In this document: piece after piece, positions 55,207 through 63,998 of the stretch
How the letters are laid out: each line of letters begins with the position of its first letter
How positions within the stretch are numbered: the first letter of the stretch is position 1
NCBI RefSeq assembly: GCF_000183725.1
Contig: NC_014762.1
Span: 2,510,825-2,574,824 of the forward strand
DNA: 64,000 nucleotides
Reading direction: 5' to 3'
DNA from: Sulfuricurvum kujiense DSM 16994
GTDB taxonomy: Bacteria > Campylobacterota > Campylobacteria > Campylobacterales > Sulfurimonadaceae
The notes under the pieces: model-generated
What the model saw: only the letters and a program-made list of their open reading frames with translations
What the model was told of the DNA's origin: nothing
The model's database searches: none
Position numbers and translations under genes: made by a program

Positions 55207-57563
55207 CCTTCACACTCCATCGAGCGATCTGCGGTATCTTGTTTTTGCTCCGGTGATTGTGAGCGGAGATAGTAGGTCGATTTGAGACCCAGTTTCCACG
55301 CGAGCATATAGATGTCGTTGAGATATTTTCCGCTCGCTTTGTCGAGGGTAATAAAGATATTGAGACTTTGCCCCTGATCAATCCATTTTTGACGGATTGC
55401 CGCCGCTTTGACAAGGATCGTTTGATCGAGATCGTACGCAGGGGTATAATAGCTCCACGTATCGGGGCTGAGTTTCGGAGCGACGACCGGAATAAGCCCT
55501 GAGAGGTTCTCTTCAAACCATTTACGTTTATAGATCGGCTCAATCGTCTGCGTCGTACCGGTGAGGATCGAAATCGAGCTGGTCGGTGCAATCGCCATCA
55601 AATAGCCGTTACGCATCCCCTGACGTTTGATCGTTTCACGAAGTTCATCCCACTCGTAGTTCGGAGCGAACAATCCGCCGCGATCGACGAGATTTTGCAC
55701 CTCTGCCGTCGCATGATCCATCGGAAGGATACCGCGGCTCCATTTTGACCCTTGATACTCGGCGTATGACCCTTTTTCGACTGCTAAGTCCGAAGAGGCT
55801 TTGATCGCGTTATAGCTCACCGCTTCCATCACTTCGTCCACTTTGTCGAAATGTTCTTGGCTTCCCCAAACGATACGGTTTTCAGCCAACATTTGAGCTT
55901 CACCCATAACGCCCAGTCCGATAGCACGGCTGCGCATGTTAGTCCGTTTGACTTTTTCCAACGGATAGAAATTTAGGTCGATAACATTATCGAGCGCACG
56001 GATCGCCACAGGAACGATACGGTCGATATCCTCTTTCGTATGCACACGTGAAAGATTCACCGAGGCAAGGTTACATACCGCCGTCGCACCGTCGACTTTC
56101 TCTTTTTCGACGATATAGATCGGACGTCCGCCCAGTGAATCAAGCGCCGTGATTTTGTTTGCCGGCTTTTCGATTCCGCTGTCGACTTTAACGATCTCAT
56201 CTTCTTCGTATGTGACGAACGATCCGTCCTCAAATTTGATTTTGATCAGATAATGGTTCGGCTGAGTATTCTGAAAAATCTCCGTACACAAGTTCGAACT
56301 GCGGATGATGCCGAAATGGTCGTTCGGATTTGAACGGTTTGCGCTGTCTTTAAAGCACAGGAACGGGCTTCCCGTCTCAAAATACGAGGTCAAAATCTTC
56401 TTCCACAGATCTTTTGCTTTCGAGTGCTCTTTAGGAATGCTCGGGTCTTGTTCAAGCTCGAGATAACGTTTTTCAAACGCATCGCCGTACAGTTCGCTGA
56501 GCTCTTTCACATCAAACGGATCGAACATCGTCCAGATTCCGTCTTCGACGACACGTTTCATAAACATATCGTTGATCCAAAGGGCAGGGAACAGGTCATG
56601 GGCACGTCGGCGCTCTTCTCCGGAATTTTTCTTCACATCGAGGAAGTCTTTGACATCCATGTGCCACGGCTCGAGATAAACGGCGATAGCCCCTTTACGC
56701 GTTCCGAGCTGATCGACCGCAATCGCGATATCGTTGGTAATTTTCAAAAACGGCACGGTTCCGCCGGCCGCATTTTTATGCCCGTCGATAAATGAACCCA
56801 TCGCGCGAACCTGCGTCCAGTCCCAGCCGATACCGCCGCCGAATTTAGAGAGGAGTGCCATCTCTTTGTAGGCATCAAAAATCCCCTCGATATTATCCGG
56901 GCTTGAACCGATGTAGCATGAGCTGAGCTGATGACGGGTAGTACGGGCATTAGAGAGGGTAGGGGTTGCCATCATCACTTCAAATTTTGACATCATGTCA
57001 TAGAACTTTTTCGCCCATCCCTGACGATCGCTTTCGTTTTGCGCCAAGAACATTGCTACCGCCATAAACATATGCTGAGGCAGTTCGATCGGATCGCCTT
57101 TGCGATCTTTGATCAGATATCGGTCATATAATGTTTTTACGCCGAGATAGTTAAATTCCAAGTCACGTTCAGGGACGATATAGGCATCTAAATCTGCTAA
57201 ATTATATTTCTCTTTCAATCCGAGAAGAATACGCCCTTCACCCTCTCCACGTTCAAAATAGCTCTGCAATGAACCGTACCCGGTAAAACCGTTTACGCGG
57301 TGATAAAGATCATACAAGAAAAGACGAGATGCTACAAATGTCCAATTCGGCGAATCAATATCGATTTTATCAACGGCTGTTTTGATAAGAGTCTGCTGTA
57401 TCTCATTGCTGTGGATACCGTCACGAAACTGGATCTGAGCATCGACTTCCAATTCACTTTGCGATACATTACTTAGCCCTTTTACAGCGGCTGACGTATA
57501 TTTTTGAATTTTTGTAATATCTAACGGTTCACGGCGCCCGTTACGTTTAACTATGGTTAGCAT
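55197..57563 (-). CDS. nrdA: Class Ia ribonucleotide reductase, alpha subunit
   Basis: 788 residues. An N-terminal ATP-cone (about 1-90) is followed by the catalytic barrel with SSCYIGSSPD, the NLCTEI loop and the radical-transfer stretch, and the terminal Cys pair in MECEGCQ used for re-reduction. It reduces nucleoside diphosphates with NrdB. It is transcribed opposite to nrdB, in keeping with unlinked nrd genes in this phylum. Confidence 0.96.
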   Translation of the reverse strand: MLTIVKRNGRREPLDITKIQKYTSAAVKGLSNVSQSELEVDAQIQFRDGIHSNEIQQTLIKTAVDKIDIDSPNWTFVASRLFLYDLYHRVNGFTGYGSLQSYFERGEGEGRILLGLKEKYNLADLDAYIVPERDLEFNYLGVKTLYDRYLIKDRKGDPIELPQHMFMAVAMFLAQNESDRQGWAKKFYDMMSKFEVMMATPTLSNARTTRHQLSSCYIGSSPDNIEGIFDAYKEMALLSKFGGGIGWDWTQVRAMGSFIDGHKNAAGGTVPFLKITNDIAIAVDQLGTRKGAIAVYLEPWHMDVKDFLDVKKNSGEERRRAHDLFPALWINDMFMKRVVEDGIWTMFDPFDVKELSELYGDAFEKRYLELEQDPSIPKEHSKAKDLWKKILTSYFETGSPFLCFKDSANRSNPNDHFGIIRSSNLCTEIFQNTQPNHYLIKIKFEDGSFVTYEEDEIVKVDSGIEKPANKITALDSLGGRPIYIVEKEKVDGATAVCNLASVNLSRVHTKEDIDRIVPVAIRALDNVIDLNFYPLEKVKRTNMRSRAIGLGVMGEAQMLAENRIVWGSQEHFDKVDEVMEAVSYNAIKASSDLAVEKGSYAEYQGSKWSRGILPMDHATAEVQNLVDRGGLFAPNYEWDELRETIKRQGMRNGYLMAIAPTSSISILTGTTQTIEPIYKRKWFEENLSGLIPVVAPKLSPDTWSYYTPAYDLDQTILVKAAAIRQKWIDQGQSLNIFITLDKASGKYLNDIYMLAWKLGLKSTYYLRSQSPEQKQDTADRSMECEGCQ

Positions 57564-57651
57564 CTCTCTCCCTCAAACTCTATAGAAGCTGTATTATAAT
57601 CACTGAATATTGTATTGTTTCTTATACCGAAAGAAACTATTTTTATGATAA

Positions 57652-58980
57652 TTATTTGAACACCCGCGCGAAAATTTTATCGACATTTTTAGTGTAATAA
57701 TCATAATTGAAACATTCACGAATAGCTTCTTCGCTCAAGCTCTGACGCAGCTCTTCATCATCCAATAGATATTGCAGATAAAGACTCTCCCCTTTTTCAT
57801 TGATAGCACTTCTACCTTGCTGCAACCCTTCCCATACTTTCATCGCATTGCGCTGAACGATACGGTACGCATCTTCACGGCTTACCCCTTTAAGTGGAAG
57901 CTCCAATAAAACACGTTGAGAAAAAACCAGTCCTCCGGTGAGGTTCAGATTACGCATCATGTTTTCCGGATAGACAACGAGGTTGGCAATAACACTGTTA
58001 AAACGGTGAAGCATAAAATCAGCCGTTACAAAACTGTCCGGCAACCAGAAGCGCTCGGTAGAACTGTGAGAGATATCACGCTCATGCCATAACGCGACGT
58101 TTTCCATCGCAGGGATAACATAGGCACGAACCATACGGGCTAACCCTGTGATGTTCTCCGTCAAAATCGGATTGCGTTTGTGAGGCATTGCCGATGAGCC
58201 TTTTTGCCCTTTGGCAAAAAACTCTTCACACTCATACACTTCGGTACGCTGCCAATGACGAACCTGTACCGCAAATTTTTCGATTGAACTTGCCATCAAT
58301 GCCAACGCCGAAGCAAGACGTGCGTAACGGTCACGTTGAATAACCTGGTTAGAAGCCGGAGCCGGTTTGAGTCCTAACGCTTCACACGCATACTCTTCAA
58401 GCTCTAACGGTGCGTGAGCAAAATTACCCATTGCCCCTGATACTTGACCGACAGAAATAACTTCCATCGTTTGCTGCAGGTTTTCCAAATGGCGAGCCAT
58501 CTCATCATACCAAACCGCTAACACCAATCCAAACGTAATCGGCTCACCGTGAATACCATGTGAGCGTCCGACGAGCAATGTCATCTTGTGTTCCATCGCA
58601 CGCGTTTTGATCGACTCCATAACCATTTTTACATCTTCAATGATCAATGCCAGTGAATCACGCATCTGAAGAGCGACAGCCGTATCAACCGTATCCGAAC
58701 TGGTCATTCCATAATGGAACCAGCGGCTCTCTTCTCCGAGCGTTTCAGAAACCGATGTTGTAAACGCGATCAAATCATGACGAGTGATTGCTTCGATCTC
58801 ATCAATACGCTCAACACTGAATCCTGCATTCTTAACAATCTTCTCTGCATCCTCATCAGGAATAAGACCCAATTTATTCCACGCAACGACAACCGCTTTT
58901 TCAACATCGAGCCATGCTTGATATTTTGCTTGGATACTCCATTTGGATTTCATCTCTTCTCTGGCGTAACGATCTACCAT
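57652..58980 (-). CDS. purB: Adenylosuccinate lyase
   Basis: 442 residues with the fumarase-superfamily signature GSSAMPHKRNP and SRWFHYGMTSSDTVDTA. It acts twice in purine synthesis. Monocistronic, 88 bp upstream of nrdA on the same strand. Confidence 0.96.
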   Translation of the reverse strand: MVDRYAREEMKSKWSIQAKYQAWLDVEKAVVVAWNKLGLIPDEDAEKIVKNAGFSVERIDEIEAITRHDLIAFTTSVSETLGEESRWFHYGMTSSDTVDTAVALQMRDSLALIIEDVKMVMESIKTRAMEHKMTLLVGRSHGIHGEPITFGLVLAVWYDEMARHLENLQQTMEVISVGQVSGAMGNFAHAPLELEEYACEALGLKPAPASNQVIQRDRYARLASALALMASSIEKFAVQVRHWQRTEVYECEEFFAKGQKGSSAMPHKRNPILTENITGLARMVRAYVIPAMENVALWHERDISHSSTERFWLPDSFVTADFMLHRFNSVIANLVVYPENMMRNLNLTGGLVFSQRVLLELPLKGVSREDAYRIVQRNAMKVWEGLQQGRSAINEKGESLYLQYLLDDEELRQSLSEEAIRECFNYDYYTKNVDKIFARVFK

Positions 58981-59096
58981 CTCTTAACTCCTTAGTATGC
59001 TAAAATGCGCTTAATGAAATGAGCCGAAATATTTATTGTATATTGACTCTTACTATAAGTTATAGTCTATCCAACCCTCCCTAAAAAGGAATTAAA

Positions 59097-60014
59097 TTGC
59101 CCTTCATCACCAAAAAGCTTCATGCTCCTGAGCGTCAAAAAGCATTCCGCTTTTTAATGCAAGAGTTGGGAATTACTCAGAGCGAGGCGCAGCGTTTAAT
59201 CGCAAAAGGGAGACTTTCCCAAAACGGAATCGTCATGTCAAACAACGCCGGATATATAGAGGAGGGGGATTTCGATTTTATTTGCTTTGAGCCGGTAACC
59301 CTCGGATTGGTTCCGACATTTGTCGAAGAGGAGTTCGCCGTATATGATAAGCCCAGCGGTCTTCTTGTTCATCCTCAAAACCGTCATACCCCTTATTCAC
59401 TCAATGATGAAATTAAACACCGTTTCGGTCATGAAGCCAATATTACCCATCGTATCGATCAGGAGACGAGTGGCCTGGTTTTAGCGGCGCGCAATAAACT
59501 ATCTGAACGTACTTTAAAAATGATGTTCGAAGAACGTCAAATCACTAAGAAATATATAGCGATGGTAAAAGGGCATCTGAAAGAACCGCTCGATATCCAA
59601 GAGCCTCTATTGCGCAGAGAGGATGCCAGCTCTATCGTCCGTATGATCGTTCGAGTTCATCCTGAGGGAAAACCTTCCCGCACATTTATCAAGCCTCTGG
59701 AGTATTTCCCCGATACCGACACCACTCTCGTCGAAGCTTCTCCTTATACCGGACGCCAGCATCAGATACGGGTTCATTTGTTCCACGTGGAACATCCGAT
59801 CATCGGGGATCCTATTTACGGACAAGACGAAGAGAATGCCGTCCGTTTTTTAGATCGCGAGATGAGTGTCGAGGAACGTCTCAATAATACCGGTGCATCT
59901 CGATTATTGCTGCATGCCCATTCACTTGAATTCATTTATAATGATATAGTCTACCATGTCGTTTCCAAAGAAGATTTTATTGCACAGTGTTTCGATGCGA
60001 TGAAAGTGAAATAA
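59097..60014 (+). CDS. RluA-family pseudouridine synthase, copy 1 (contains parS-like site)
   Basis: 305 residues from a TTG start with AAGGA 7 bp upstream. An N-terminal S4-like RNA-binding part (TQSEAQRLIAKGRLSQNG) precedes the catalytic domain with HRIDQETSGLVLA (catalytic Asp) and TGRQHQIRVHL. It modifies uridines in RNA. Where relatives usually read a GHPI segment, this protein reads LFHVEHPII; that segment is encoded by the 16-bp parS-like palindrome. A paralog follows 6 bp later, a tandem duplication. A palindrome ACTATAAGTTATAGT (59052-59066) lies in the promoter region. Confidence 0.92.
   Translation: MPFITKKLHAPERQKAFRFLMQELGITQSEAQRLIAKGRLSQNGIVMSNNAGYIEEGDFDFICFEPVTLGLVPTFVEEEFAVYDKPSGLLVHPQNRHTPYSLNDEIKHRFGHEANITHRIDQETSGLVLAARNKLSERTLKMMFEERQITKKYIAMVKGHLKEPLDIQEPLLRREDASSIVRMIVRVHPEGKPSRTFIKPLEYFPDTDTTLVEASPYTGRQHQIRVHLFHVEHPIIGDPIYGQDEENAVRFLDREMSVEERLNNTGASRLLLHAHSLEFIYNDIVYHVVSKEDFIAQCFDAMKVK
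59780..59795. promoter_or_regulatory. parS-type ParB-binding site 1 (inside rluA-like gene)
   Basis: TGTTCCACGTGGAACA is a perfect 16-bp palindrome, one base away from the widely conserved parS form TGTTCCACGTGAAACA. It is read in frame as part of LFHVEH. Confidence 0.8.
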
Positions 60015-60020
60015 TCTCCT

Positions 60021-60938
60021 ATGCCGTTTATTACGAAAAAGCTCTTCTCACCTGTTCGTCAAATGGCTCTTAGCTTTTTAATGAATGAACTGGGCCTCTC
60101 ACGAAGCGAAGGTCAGCGTCTGATTGCCAGAGGCCGTTTATCGCAAAACGGTTCGGTTATGGACGATCAATTCGGTTTTATTGAAGGAGATTGTGAGTTT
60201 ATCTGTTTTGAACCGGACACCCGCGGATTCAAACCGATGTTTGTCGCTAACGACTTTGTAATATATGACAAACCGAGCGGTTTGAGTGTTCACCCTCACA
60301 GCCGACAGTCGCCCTATACCCTCAATGATGAGATCAAACATCAGTTTGGGGACGAGGCTAACGCGACCCACCGTATCGATCAAGAAACGAGCGGACTTGT
60401 TTTGGTTTCCCGTCATAAAAAGAGCGAGTCTGTTTTAAAACGGTTATTCTCTGAGCGTGCAATTACCAAACGTTATCTTGCCATGGTAAAAGGATGTGTT
60501 GAACATCCTATCGACATTCAAGAACCTCTCTATCGAAAAGATCATCCCAATCTTTTAATCAGTATGGTGGTTAAAGTTGATCCCAAAGGGAAACCTGCCC
60601 ATACGGTCATTAATCCTTTGCGCTACTTTCCCGAGCATGATATGACCCTCGTAGAAGCATCTCCGTTAACGGGTCGTACCCATCAGATACGGGTTCATTT
60701 GTTCCACGTGAAACATCCGATCATCGGTGATCCGGTGTACGGTCCCACAGAAGAGAATGTCATTCGGTTTATTAAAAAAGAGTTATCGCCAATTGAGAGA
60801 ATGGAAATAGGGGGGTCGACACGGCTGTTGCTTCACGCTCATTCACTTGAATTTGAATATGAAAATGAAGTCTATAAAGTAGAATCAGAAAAAGATTTTG
60901 TCAAAGAATGTTTTGAAGCGATGGGAATTTCGCAATAA
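60021..60938 (+). CDS. RluA-family pseudouridine synthase, copy 2 (contains parS site)
   Basis: 305 residues, the same length as and clearly paralogous to the preceding gene, with SRSEGQRLIARGRLSQNG, HRIDQETSGLVLV and TGRTHQIRVHL. It reads LFHVKHPII at the parS position. The two genes are diverged in most of their DNA but near-identical across about 50 bp around the parS sites, which suggests selection on the DNA itself. The RNA target of each copy is unknown. Confidence 0.92.
   Translation: MPFITKKLFSPVRQMALSFLMNELGLSRSEGQRLIARGRLSQNGSVMDDQFGFIEGDCEFICFEPDTRGFKPMFVANDFVIYDKPSGLSVHPHSRQSPYTLNDEIKHQFGDEANATHRIDQETSGLVLVSRHKKSESVLKRLFSERAITKRYLAMVKGCVEHPIDIQEPLYRKDHPNLLISMVVKVDPKGKPAHTVINPLRYFPEHDMTLVEASPLTGRTHQIRVHLFHVKHPIIGDPVYGPTEENVIRFIKKELSPIERMEIGGSTRLLLHAHSLEFEYENEVYKVESEKDFVKECFEAMGISQ
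60700..60715. promoter_or_regulatory. parS site 2 (inside second rluA-like gene)
   Basis: TGTTCCACGTGAAACA equals the 16-mer known as parS in Bacillus subtilis and many other bacteria. It is 920 bp from site 1. Confidence 0.88.
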
Positions 60939-60948
60939 TATTTTTCTC

Positions 60949-61190
60949 TTTCTTTTCTTTTTAGCAAGAAAAGAAACAAAAGAGCATACCGTGATCCAAG
61001 AACGCTCGCTCCTCTCGGCACTACTGCCTTCGGAGCAGCTCTATGTATTGGATCACGGGAATTTTATAAATAATGCCGCGAAAACACACCTAGAGCCCAG
61101 CCGTTGGCAGCAGTGCCAAAACGGCTGGTAGCGTTCTGTTTGAGCGGCGCTTTTCTTTTGCGTCCTTTTCTTTTCTAAAAAGAAAAGGAC
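60949..61190. repeat. Structured multi-hairpin element, copy 2
   Basis: Same five-part layout as copy 1 (33159-33405): TTTCTTTTCTT/AAGAAAAGAAA (60949-60959 with 60966-60976); CCGTGATCCAA/TTGGATCACGG (60989-60999 with 61048-61058) holding GCTCC/GGAGC and GGCA/TGCC; GCCGC/GCGGC (61075-61079 with 61144-61148) enclosing ACCTAGAGCCCA and the hairpin CAGCCGTT/AACGGCTG (61098-61105 with 61120-61127, tip GGCA-gcag-TGCC); and GTCCTTTTCTT/AAGAAAAGGAC (61162-61172 with 61180-61190). It lies between two convergent genes, again leaving only a few bases on each side. Confidence 0.8.
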
Positions 61191-61198
61191 ATAGAATA

Positions 61199-62923
61199 TT
61201 ACGCAGCGTTGTTTATGTACCGCTGCCGTTTCGCCTCTTTGATTTTCCGAATATCAACCAATATATAGCCGTCAATACAGTTATTAAAATCGGTATCGAT
61301 CCCAAAATCCATAAACTGCACACCACCCTCTTCACACAGTTCGCTGTATTGCTTATAAAGGGTAGGAACCGATACGTCCAGTGCTTTTAGATAGTCCTTT
61401 AGTATCCTGAAATCTTCGGTATAGTTATCACCGCTGAACAATGTTTTAAAGTCGTTTTGAACGTATTCAGACAATCGATAGGGGGATTTTGCTCTCACCA
61501 TCGTATGATCCGAACCGAAATAGAGGGTATAAAAATAGACCAGAACCTCTTGAGCGTGTTTGGGAAAACTTCCCGAAATACTTACCGGACCTAGCATGTA
61601 TTTTATATGAGGATTATGGCTCAGATAAGCTCCGATACCTTGCCACAAATAATCAAGTGCGCGACTTCCCCAATATTTCGGCTGTACAAAACTGCGTCCC
61701 AATTCAATGGCATCTTCCAATACAGGATCAAACTGTTCATTCATCATACATAAGTCGGACATATAGAGACCGTCTTTGCCCAGCCATGAAAGAATCCATT
61801 CACATTCGCCGATACGGTACGCTCCAGCGATTTCCAAAGCCTCATCATCCCATAAGACAAGATGATGGTAATAACGGTCGTATGCATCAATATCGCGTGC
61901 GTTTCCGCTCCCTTCACCCACTTTGCGAAATGAGTATTCTCGAAGCCGTCCTATTTCATTGATGATATTAGGGGCATTTTCATGCTCAATAAGGTAAATT
62001 TGCTTATTATCGCTCGTTAACCCCAGCAATTCCCCTTTACGAAGCTCTAGACGCAATTCCTGACGTGATACGGGATGAGCAATCGAACACTCTGTCGGGT
62101 ATATCCCTTTTTTGCCGTGTGCAATGCGAAGAAGGTGCTTACGGAATAATTTTGCATGCCGTTTTTCGGTAAGATTAAAATCGCTTAACGCTTTTTCACT
62201 TACCATTTGACCGATTGTAAAGTCGAATACACGGTTTCGGGCCGCAAATATTTCATGGCTTAGCAACAAGGCCCCTAATGGTTTGTAGACCCATGAGAGA
62301 GCGTAAAAAAGAGGGCTGTTTTTCCCTTTTATATAGATAGGGAGAATCGGAGCCGAATTTCGTTTGGCAAATTTAATAAATCCACCTTTCCACAATCCTT
62401 CTTTTACTCCGAACAATCCTGCCCGCGATACTTCGCCGGATGGGAAAAAGATGACGGCTTCTTCAGCCTGTAACGCCTTATCGATCTGTTGGAGCGCATG
62501 TTTGGAAACCCGATCGTTAAAATTATCCACACCGATCATAAACTCTTTAAGCTGAGTGATTTCACCGAGCATACGATTTGCAATGATTTTCACCTTTTTA
62601 TCTTGTCGGACAGAGCAAACCATCTGGATCAAACAAAGTGCATCTAAAGCCCCTAACGGATGATTTGCAACGATAATCACTTTTCCCATAGTAGGAATAT
62701 TTTCAATTTGTTTATGAACGGTTTTATACGAAACATTCAAATGTTCCAATGCCGCATCAATAAATTCCAATCCGTTTTTTTCTTGATGATTTTCCATAAA
62801 TCGATTTATCGATTTTTCATGAAGGAGCAAACGGGTCAACCCTACGATTGTCTTATTGATCAATGTCGGATACTGAAATACTTTCGGATGTTCTTTGCGC
62901 AATATATATTCTGCACTAACCAT
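61199..62923 (-). CDS. Bifunctional acyltransferase, OlsF-like (lysophospholipid acyltransferase plus GNAT/hemolysin-type domain)
   Basis: 574 residues. The N-terminal half has acyltransferase blocks ANHPLGALDALCL and FFPSGEVSRAG; the C-terminal half (about 290 on) resembles OlsB/hemolysin-type N-acyltransferases (REYSFRKVGEGSGN, YDRYYHHLVLWDD, ELGRSFVQPKYWG). This fusion is the layout of OlsF, which makes ornithine lipids in one protein; that activity is inferred. ATG at 62923 is preferred over 62953 because AAGGG lies 6 bp before it. Confidence 0.8.
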   Translation of the reverse strand: MVSAEYILRKEHPKVFQYPTLINKTIVGLTRLLLHEKSINRFMENHQEKNGLEFIDAALEHLNVSYKTVHKQIENIPTMGKVIIVANHPLGALDALCLIQMVCSVRQDKKVKIIANRMLGEITQLKEFMIGVDNFNDRVSKHALQQIDKALQAEEAVIFFPSGEVSRAGLFGVKEGLWKGGFIKFAKRNSAPILPIYIKGKNSPLFYALSWVYKPLGALLLSHEIFAARNRVFDFTIGQMVSEKALSDFNLTEKRHAKLFRKHLLRIAHGKKGIYPTECSIAHPVSRQELRLELRKGELLGLTSDNKQIYLIEHENAPNIINEIGRLREYSFRKVGEGSGNARDIDAYDRYYHHLVLWDDEALEIAGAYRIGECEWILSWLGKDGLYMSDLCMMNEQFDPVLEDAIELGRSFVQPKYWGSRALDYLWQGIGAYLSHNPHIKYMLGPVSISGSFPKHAQEVLVYFYTLYFGSDHTMVRAKSPYRLSEYVQNDFKTLFSGDNYTEDFRILKDYLKALDVSVPTLYKQYSELCEEGGVQFMDFGIDTDFNNCIDGYILVDIRKIKEAKRQRYINNAA

Positions 62924-63461
62924 GAGGAACCCTTTTTTATTGAGCACATTCATTAATAATGTACTTTATTTTCTATACGGTAAATCATGTTAATTTCAGA
63001 GTGATTACGTTTTGATTACCGGATGATTACCCACTGCAGAAATAAATATGGAGCATATAATGTGAATAACTTTTTATAACATCGGCTTAATCAATTATTA
63101 AATAGACAAAATTCCTTGAAACTCCCTAAAATAGGGGGTTAAGTCTCATTAAAGCATGATGTTTTCAGGGTACATTTATATTAATTTTTTCTGAATTTGA
63201 AAAGATTTCTTCTCTATTTCCCATAAATAGGGGGTAGACTTATTCACAATGCACTCACAGTGTGAATATTACACACATAGAAAAAAATTTAGCAGATTTT
63301 TTGTAATTCAGAAATCTTTTAGGGGGATAACAAAGAGTAACACTTAACTCTTGTGTCAAGAAAAAATTATTAAGGATATCTAAGACTCTTTTGATACACT
63401 TCTCTCTTAGCGACCTTCCTGGTGTGTCGGTCGCTTTTAAATCCGAATATATTCCTTTTCT
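62924..63461. other. AT-rich gap with DnaA-box-like sites, probable origin-proximal region
   Basis: About 540 bp without a gene. TTATTCACA-type boxes occur at 63061-63069 (minus), 63240-63248 (plus) and 63261-63269 (minus, ATATTCACA). Three TAGGGGG strings start at 63132, 63228 and 63320, spaced 96 and 92 bp. CCCTA-aaa-TAGGG forms a small hairpin at 63124-63136. A+T-rich stretches that could unwind lie between them. Confidence 0.5.
63408..63440 (+). terminator. Orphan rho-independent terminator
   Basis: AGCGACC...GGTCGCT followed by TTTT reads as a terminator on the plus strand, though no plus-strand gene precedes it. It could end a small RNA transcribed within 62954-63440, or act weakly in reverse for ruvC. 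Confidence 0.55.
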
Positions 63462-63959
63462 CTACTTTTCTCTACTTTTTTGATTTTTTTCCAGCTTTAC
63501 CCTTTGGGCATGCGTAATTGCTACCGCCATCGCATCGGTAATATCCATAGGTTTTATCTCTTTTGTTATTCCCAGTATCTGCTTTACCATAAAAGCTACC
63601 TGTTCTTTTGCCGCTTTCGCTTTTCCGGTCAACGCTTTTTTAACTTGTAACGGTGTATATTCGGCAAACATACCGTGTTCTTGCAAAAGCTTTAACGTAA
63701 TCGCTCCGCGGAACTGTGCCAATTTTAAAACCGTTTTAGGGTTATGGGCATAAAAAATATCTTCCATTGCCACTTCATCGATCGTATGAATACGGAACAA
63801 CTGTTCGATTGCTTCTGCAACCTGGGGAATTTGATATTGAAGAGATTCTGCTTTTATTTTGATTAATCCGGCCTCAATAAGACGTATTTTTTGACCGTCG
63901 ATCGTTACGATCGCGTACCCACAGTTTCGTGTTCCCGGATCGATCCCTAAAATATTCAT
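63462..63959 (-). CDS. ruvC: Holliday-junction endonuclease RuvC
   Basis: 165 residues from ATG at 63959, which has AGGA 5 bp upstream; an ATG at 63974 would add five residues. Catalytic acids are in [13 protein letters not shown] (D7), VAMEDIF and DITDAMA near the C-terminus. RuvC cuts Holliday junctions resolved by RuvAB. In this phylum ruvC often neighbours dnaA, which would be just past the right edge; this is not visible here. Confidence 0.95.
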   Translation of the reverse strand: MNILGIDPGTRNCGYAIVTIDGQKIRLIEAGLIKIKAESLQYQIPQVAEAIEQLFRIHTIDEVAMEDIFYAHNPKTVLKLAQFRGAITLKLLQEHGMFAEYTPLQVKKALTGKAKAAKEQVAFMVKQILGITKEIKPMDITDAMAVAITHAQRVKLEKNQKSREK

Positions 63960-63966
63960 TTTTTTC

Positions 63967-63998
63967 CTATTCACATAGGTGAATATCTGCTATTCACC
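63967..63998. promoter_or_regulatory. Cluster of three DnaA-box-like sites at the right edge
   Basis: CTATTCACA (63967-63975), AGGTGAATA (63977-63985, minus-strand TATTCACCT) and CTATTCACC (63990-63998) each contain the TTCAC core used by DnaA of this phylum. Three such sites in 32 bp just upstream of ruvC suggest an origin or DnaA-controlled promoter. Confidence 0.55.

Noticed and set aside
59780..60715. Repeated segment in the two pseudouridine synthase genes as recent gene conversion of the whole genes
   Set aside because: Near-identity is limited to the region around the parS sites; the rest of the genes is diverged, so constraint on the site fits better, though local conversion cannot be excluded.
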